From positions 56,587 through 103,804 of the forward strand of contig JAHBMJ010002193.1 in the NCBI GenBank assembly GCA_018398765.1: a stretch of DNA of 47,218 nt, written 5' to 3'. The DNA is from Chromera velia. Lineage: Eukaryota; Sar; Chromeraceae. A program made the translations under genes and the position numbers. Positions 42,501 to 47,218 of the stretch are shown here, in pieces. The notes below the pieces were generated by a model. That model had not been told where the DNA came from. It saw only the letters and a program-made list of their open reading frames with translations, and did no database searches. Within the stretch, counting starts at the first letter, position 1. Every line of letters starts with the position of its first letter.

Positions 42501-45500
42501 TTTGTAGACCGATCGTCTGATGGTGTCAATGCAACATTCCCCGTTCATCCTCTCATCACTCCCTGTCTCTGTCTCTGTCCTTGTTCCAGGACCCTGTATA
42601 CGTGGAAGCGTTCCTCCAGGTCCACCAGTTTGACCTCGTGCTCGAACTTCTTGTCATCAACCGCACACAGGAGACGCTGCAGAACGTGAACGTGGAATTG
42701 TCCACTCACGGTCGGTCGGTGGGCAAACAGGGAAGTGAGGCAAAAGGCCTGCAGGTGTGTGAGGTGAGGTGTTTTGATAGATAAAGTATAGCTTTGTGTT
42801 ATGCCTCCTTTCTTCTTTTGGCTTCTCTCTTTAGTTCATAGATGTTCTTTCTTTCTGCCACCACCTGGGTCTGTCTCCGTTTTGCACTCCCTCATCGTCT
42901 TTTTTCCAATAGAGGAGACGGGATAGAAAGCTGGTCGTCCAGGGCAGTCGAGTGATAGCACGCACTCATTAATTTTGTGTGCTTTCAAGATCAGCATGAA
43001 AGTCTCTGTGCGTGATAGATTGTTGGTCTCACGATTCCTCTCATTCATCTCTGTCCTCTTCGAAAATAATTGTCTCAGGAGATCTGAAGTTGGTCGACAG
43101 GCCTACGGCAGTGAATCTGGCGGCAGGGCAGTCGGTGGTCCTGAAGGGAAGCATCAAGGTGATGAGCACAGAGACGGGTATCGTGTTCGGATACGTGACC
43201 TTCGACGCGAAGGGAAGCACGGAGAAGGTGGGAATTCAGGGGGGGATGTGGAGGGAAGAAGGGGTGTATGCGGGAGGGAGGTATTGCCTGGTTTGTTTTT
43301 CGGGTTGGGTACCTGGGTTTTGCAAATTAGGAATGGATCGGGAACATTCAAAGCTTTTCCCTTCCTCACGTACTTGTGCGTGCGTGTCCCCACTTGTGGT
43401 GGAATACCTTCGTCGGGTTTCCGATCTCTCTGTGCGTTGCTCTCTCTATCCCTCGCTTGCTCTTTCTCTTTCGTCGGCTGTTTGGGGATCTCTACTCTCT
43501 TGGATCGTCTCGGAATGCCTCACGTGTTTTATCCTCCGAGCTTTTCTTCTTTTTCCAGTTGCACGTTCCTTTCTTCCCTTTCTGCTTGTCTGCTTGTGCT
43601 TGTAGGAGTGTCTGGTGTTGAACGAGATGCACATCGACCTCTTAGACTACATCGAGAGGAGCTGGGTGGGGGAGCTGGCGTTCCGGACGATGTGGTCCGA
43701 GTTCGAGTGGGAGAACAAAATCAACATCAACACAACCATGACGTCAGTCAGTCAGGCAGGCAGGCAGATGGGCAGGCAGTGAGTGAGAGGGTGAAGAGTT
43801 GCAAGAAAATGTGCTCTAAATCTATGTGTCATTACGTTTTCCGGTGGACCAAATAAATATGGAGAGAGAAATGCAGTGTCGTCGAAACTCCATCGGGAAG
43901 GCAGGTCGAAGAACGTGTCTTGTTTTCTGTGTGCCCGTTTCCTTCCATACATCTAAACTCTGGCCTCAGTCTAGAGGACGGGGGGGAATCTTTTTGATGG
44001 TTTTTCTTATTCTCGCTTGCAGGGATGTTGGCCAGTTCCTCCAGCACATCATGAAGAACACAAACATGACCGTGGTCGGGAAGTACGCACGTCCGCCTGC
44101 AGGAATCTCAGCAAAGAAGGAGGGCGGACTCCAGGCGCGGCTGGTCGGGAAGGAGGTCTGTGGGTTTAGTCTTCTCTTCCTTTGCGTGGCTCTGTGGGTG
44201 TGCATGATGTGTGCACACAGAGGGGGGGTGTTTTCTTTGGTTCTGACCGTTCTTCCTTCCTTTATTCCTTCCTTCTTTCTTTCCTTCCTTCCTTCCTTCC
44301 TTCCTTTGGTAATGAAATGCGTCACTAGTGAACTGTGCGCAACCACATTGATGAATCTTTGATTTTTTTCCCCTCTCCTCTTATCGCTCCCGTCAAATGA
44401 AGAAAGGTGTGGCATTGACTGTGTGTGCGCATGTGGGTGTGTGTATGCAGAGCGACGATATGGACGAGTACTTGAGGAAGGTGAAGGATCTCCCGACCTT
44501 GAAGCGTCTGACGGAGGGGTCTTCCTTCTTCGCTGTGAACCTCTACTCACGTTCCATTTTCGGTCTGTTGTTGGCTTTGCCTTTCTTTCTTTCTTTCTTT
44601 CTTTTCTTTCTGTCTGTTTGTCTATCTGTCTGCCTGTCTGTCTGATGCATCCTGTCCGTTATCGACAGGCCATGAATGTCTGCGGATACAGGGTGTAGCA
44701 AGAGTCGAAACCGGATGAATGAATGAACAATCTTCGTGGGCAGCTCTCGACGAAGCACCTAGACTGCATCGAAAGGATTTCCATACGTAGAAGGGAAAAG
44801 AAATGGGATACAGATTCTCTTTGCGTTGTGTAAAGCAAGTGCGGATATGCCGTTTGCGCCCGTGTGTTTGTGTGTTTCTTCGGAACGCCGCGTTTTCTCT
44901 TCTCTTCTCTTCCGTGTTGTGTGTGTCCAGAAAGAACCTTTTCTGCCCTTCCTCTTTCTTATTCTGCTGGAAACTATCTCTGACAATCAACCATGTTGAG
45001 CCAAAATTGTACCGTGCTGTCTGACTCGATATGCAGGAGAGGACGCTTTGGCGAATCTTTCCATCGAGAAGCTGCCTGATGGGTCCCTCGCAGGAAGCGT
45101 TCGTATTCGCTCCAGAACACAGGTCGGTGGGTGGGGGTCTCCTAGGGGGGGGAAGGTAATGTTTGAGTGTTCTGTCTGTCTGTCTGTCTGTCTGTCTGTG
45201 TATGGGTCCTGTCGGGTGTGTGTCATGAATTCGCCGTCATTCTTTCGTGTCTTCCGCTCTCCACACATCGATCTGTCTGTCTATCTGGATTTCTATGTAC
45301 CCATCGCTACCACAGAGGTTGAGCAGATGAGTAGAGGCGCGTCCTTTTCGCCTCTAAGAAGAACGTTCCATTTTCATGGGAAGCGCATGGAGGCAAGAAA
45401 TGAGAGAGGCAGTTTGGATCCATTCATGGATGTTCGCGAACGCTCCTGAAGAGACCCTTCATTGTTGTTTCACCCTCACACGCCAGGTGTTAACTGTGTA

Positions 45501-45644
45501 TTTGTGCGTGCATACTGTTGGCTGTGTGTGGACTTACTTGTGTCTGTTGCTTGTTCACTTGGCTGCATGCAGGGTATCGCGCTCTCTCTGGGTGACCGGA
45601 TCACGATCGTCCAGCGAGGCAGTGGGAGTGGAGCGAAGAAGTGA
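34138..45644 (+). CDS. COPB1: coatomer subunit beta (beta-COP), 1,032 aa, 25 exons
   Basis: Exons: 34138-34436, 34525-34651, 35077-35196, 35598-35693, 36182-36340, 36687-36858, 37246-37325, 37635-37682, 37974-38173, 38488-38541, 38769-38941, 39377-39520, 39738-39818, 40200-40263, 40831-40963, 41247-41294, 41664-41748, 42021-42226, 42590-42710, 43079-43227, 43606-43742, 44023-44155, 44451-44562, 45037-45122, 45573-45644 (3,099 nt, frame kept). Beta-COP belongs to the COPI coat that carries Golgi-to-ER and intra-Golgi vesicles. The adaptin-like solenoid is clear ([58 protein letters not shown]), as is the C-terminal appendage ([46 protein letters not shown]). An acidic linker ([10 protein letters not shown]) precedes the appendage. 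Human is 953 aa. Exons 5 and 6 carry duplicated splice sites. The exon 16-17 join is the least constrained. Confidence 0.96.
35400..35416 (+). other. tRNA T-arm-like B box inside beta-COP intron 3
   Basis: GGGGG-TTCAAAT-CCCCC is a perfect five-pair T stem with a standard seven-base loop and contains the Pol III B-box consensus GGTTCAAATCC. The 3' GTCGTTC can pair only partly with AACGA near 35341, and no good A box is visible. It is therefore a tRNA relic or SINE fragment, not a callable tRNA. Confidence 0.35.
35436..35483. repeat. (CA)n/(CG)n microsatellite in beta-COP intron 3
   Basis: CACACACACACA interrupted by one T is followed directly by CGCGCGCGCG, a Z-DNA-prone alternating tract. 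Confidence 0.9.
36102..36210 (+). repeat. 35-bp duplication of the exon 5 acceptor, copies 74 bp apart
   Basis: GTGCAGCTGCCGGGTCTTGG and the next 15 bases occur identically at 36102-36136 and 36176-36210. Each copy contains the 3' splice site plus the first codons of exon 5. A 39-bp filler (CTTCTAGAATATTAATAATAATG...) separates them. Only the downstream copy leads into the full exon; the upstream one reads into TAG within 12 codons. Confidence 0.92.
36599..36700 (+). repeat. 50-bp tandem duplication of the exon 6 acceptor
   Basis: Copies at 36601-36650 and 36651-36700 match at 44 of 50 positions and both contain TTTTTTGCGAGAGYGCAG followed by GTGACTYTGTCTGC. Use of the upstream acceptor reads into TGA after 17 codons, so the downstream copy (exon 6 from 36687) is the productive one. 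Confidence 0.9.
36851..36946 (+). repeat. 48-bp tandem duplication of the exon 6 donor
   Basis: CCTTAGAGGTGCGAGGAAAA begins at 36851 and again at 36899. The 48-bp copies differ at one base. The donor GAG|GTGCGA is thereby present twice (36859 and 36907). The extension between them is 48 nt, in frame and stop-free. Confidence 0.93.
37137..37178. repeat. (GT)n microsatellite in beta-COP intron 6
   Basis: A run of about 21 GT dinucleotides some 70 bp upstream of the exon 7 acceptor. Confidence 0.95.
39525..39557 (+). repeat. 33-G homopolymer directly after the intron 12 donor of beta-COP
   Basis: Intron 12 begins GTGA at 39521 and continues as an unbroken run of 33 G. In RNA this could form G-quadruplex structure next to the 5' splice site. 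The run length may be inaccurate because homopolymers are error-prone. Confidence 0.9.
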
Positions 45645-46600
45645 GAGAGCGAGACAGAGAGACCAAGAGAAAGAGAAAAGGGCCAGAGGGCAGGAAACAA
45701 AAAAGGGGCTGGGGAAGGAAAATAGAAGGGGTAGGGGAGAGAAAGGATCCCTCCGAGATTGATTCCCTCTCCTCACCCTTCCCTTGACCTGCCTGCTGTC
45801 GGGCGCAATGCGTCCTGTCCTTGCTCTTTTCCGGTTTTTGCTCCCTCTCTTAATTCCCTCTATTTCACTCCCACTCGTCGTTTTTGTCTTTCTGTCGTGT
45901 CTGCCCTGCCTGCCTAAGAGGCATGGACAGACCGCGTCGACTCCAGAGCGTTGAGGTTTCAGAGAAGAGAAGAGTAAGGGGGCTGGAACGTCCCGCGATG
46001 CACCTCGCCTCTCTTCTCTCTTGGTGGTCTGGCTCTTTTCTTCGCAAAGACGGCAGCTTTTTGATAAAACAGAAATGGATCAGAGCTTCATCCGGTCCGA
46101 TTTGTTTTCAGGGGGGATTGGGACTGCACGGGGGAATGCATACACAGGCGTGCTCGGCCGGGGTTGGAGTCGTTACAAACATTAATTTGATGGGAAAATA
46201 AAATTAGTGCCAAAAGTGAATCACTTCAAAGAATTTGAGAGATAAGTTCAATGAATTTATTTTTTGAATTATTGTTCAAAGTTGATTATAAAATTTAAAA
46301 TGCAGCTGTGCACGTACATATTAATTCTTCTTAAATTTATGAACAAATAATAATTTTTTTTAAAAAAAAAGGAATAAAAAATTGCTGGGAGTGGTCTTCA
46401 AGTTTATAGAGATGTTTTCTCGTTTTTTTTTTTTTTCTATAGAAGTTTTGTATATTTTATCTCCCCAACTTGAAATATTGATCTGTATAATAATTTAGGG
46501 TTGCTTTTTTGTCCGGTAACGACCCCTCTCTACCGGTAATTACCGGATTACCGGTAATGGACTCCGTTTATCTAAGTTTTACCAGAAAAAATGAGGAGAA
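45645..46600. other. beta-COP 3' flank and AT-rich intergenic DNA
   Basis: 45,645-46,196 is probably 3' UTR and flank. An AATAAA at about 46197-46202 is a possible poly(A) signal, 550 bp after the stop. 46,200-46,500 is strongly AT-rich. At 46,515-46,560 the word TACCGGTAA or its close variants recurs four times in palindromic form. No coding signal. Confidence 0.4.
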
Positions 46601-46839
46601 AATGAAGCTTCAAAAAAAAAAAATTTGCCTGCGGTGCAACTCCTATTCTTTAGTTTTAAAGACTTCTTTCAACGTTTTTGGCACTTGTAGGAATTGAATT
46701 AAGATTCTTTTAAAAATATGTTGTTTGTCTGTGCTTGTCTGCCTGGTTCGGAGGTCTATGAACCGGAAGCGGTAGTCGTTGCGGAGGTAAAGAGGCAGCT
46801 AGCAGGTGGCCTGGCCTTAAGATGTGAAAACCTCTTTTG

Positions 46840-46894
46840 AGCGCAACGTGGCGGCGGGTCATACAGATGTGCATGGACCAATTAGAACCCGCCG
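46840..46894. repeat. short inverted repeat GGCGGCGGGT...ACCCGCCGCC
   Basis: The 10-bp perfect arms at about 46849-46858 and 46885-46894 are separated by about 26 bp and could form a hairpin. No associated gene is apparent. Confidence 0.5.
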
Positions 46895-47079
46895 CCAGAC
46901 CTTAACCGGCTCAAAAATTTTGAGGAGAAAAGGAACAACCCTCTGTTCCCTTTTCCCTCCTGGACTCAAAGCAACGACCCTAGGAGACGTCAGTTCGCCT
47001 CTCTAGACTCTCTCTAGCTGCTTGGTGTAGAAAAAACGACTCCCAGACTCACAGGGAGTCCAAAGAACAGACGTCTGAG

Positions 47080-47189
47080 GTCTGACACCTGAAGAGGCCA
47101 AAGTGGCCTTCCTGGACTCAGAAGTTCAGAAAGGGCTGTGGTACATCAATGATGATAAAATGCATACCAACACGCTCCATCTGGTCCAG
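47080..47189 (+). CDS. possible exon of an unidentified gene at the right edge (partial)
   Basis: A frame open after the TGA at 47076 encodes LTPEEAKVAFLDSEV then QKGLWYINDDKMHTNTL and HLVQ, ending at CAG with a textbook donor GTAAGT at 47190. The codon pattern and donor look genuine, but the acceptor (TCTGAG ending 47079) is poor and the window ends before a next exon. I do not recognise the family. Confidence 0.3.
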
Positions 47190-47218
47190 GTAAGTTAGTT
47201 CCAACAGGGGATAAGGAA

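Overview
This window is nuclear eukaryotic DNA: multi-exon genes with spliceosomal introns, LTR retrotransposons, palindromic small elements, abundant microsatellites and one 23-base assembly gap. The recognisable proteins (beta-COP, PGAM5-type phosphatase, TRAF-like and SWIM/RING proteins), the high intron density and the Copia-class element fit a complex alga or protist. A chromerid-type photosynthetic alveolate (Chromera velia-like) is my best guess. That is an inference from gene style, not something the sequence proves. All four supported genes are on the + strand.

Layout. 1-2.3 kb holds a decayed MORN-repeat fragment and a 66-bp (22-codon) tandem repeat. 3.4-4.95 kb is a large composite minisatellite of CTGT arrays and purine tracts. 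5-6.8 kb has no convincing gene. 6.84-12.98 kb is a full-length but inactivated Copia-type LTR retrotransposon. After a repeat-rich stretch with the gap come a three-exon SWIM+RING protein gene (13,853-15,504), a TTTC/GT microsatellite block and a doubtful exon (16.7-16.9 kb). 17-20.2 kb is AT-rich and carries two palindromic MITE-like elements. Then follow a three-exon RING/TRAF-zinc-finger/MATH gene (20,340-22,009), a 12-exon mitochondrial-type PGAM5 gene (23,951-29,918), a non-autonomous LTR element with a 5-bp target duplication (30,345-33,309), and a 25-exon beta-COP gene (34,138-45,644). The last kilobase is AT-rich, with a possible exon of a further gene at the right edge.

I assembled the exon chains by hand from conserved protein blocks. 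All four chains keep frame to the stop: beta-COP 1,032 aa, PGAM5-like 358 aa, TRAF-like 406 aa, SWIM/RING 339 aa. Across the 39 introns the 5' splice site is mostly GTCNGT (C at +3 in 24 of 39; only 4 are GTAAGT or GTGAGT). The 3' splice site is TGCAG in 31 of 39. Several donors are iterated as tetranucleotide repeats, and short tandem duplications overlap splice sites in beta-COP. I regard this splice-site biology as the most novel signal here. Next is a candidate -1 frameshift site with a GC-rich hairpin at the gag/pol junction of the Copia element.

The genes do not form one pathway. Two are likely ubiquitin-ligase-type zinc-binding proteins, one is a mitochondrial membrane phosphatase and one is a COPI coat subunit. 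Their proximity looks like ordinary eukaryotic linkage.
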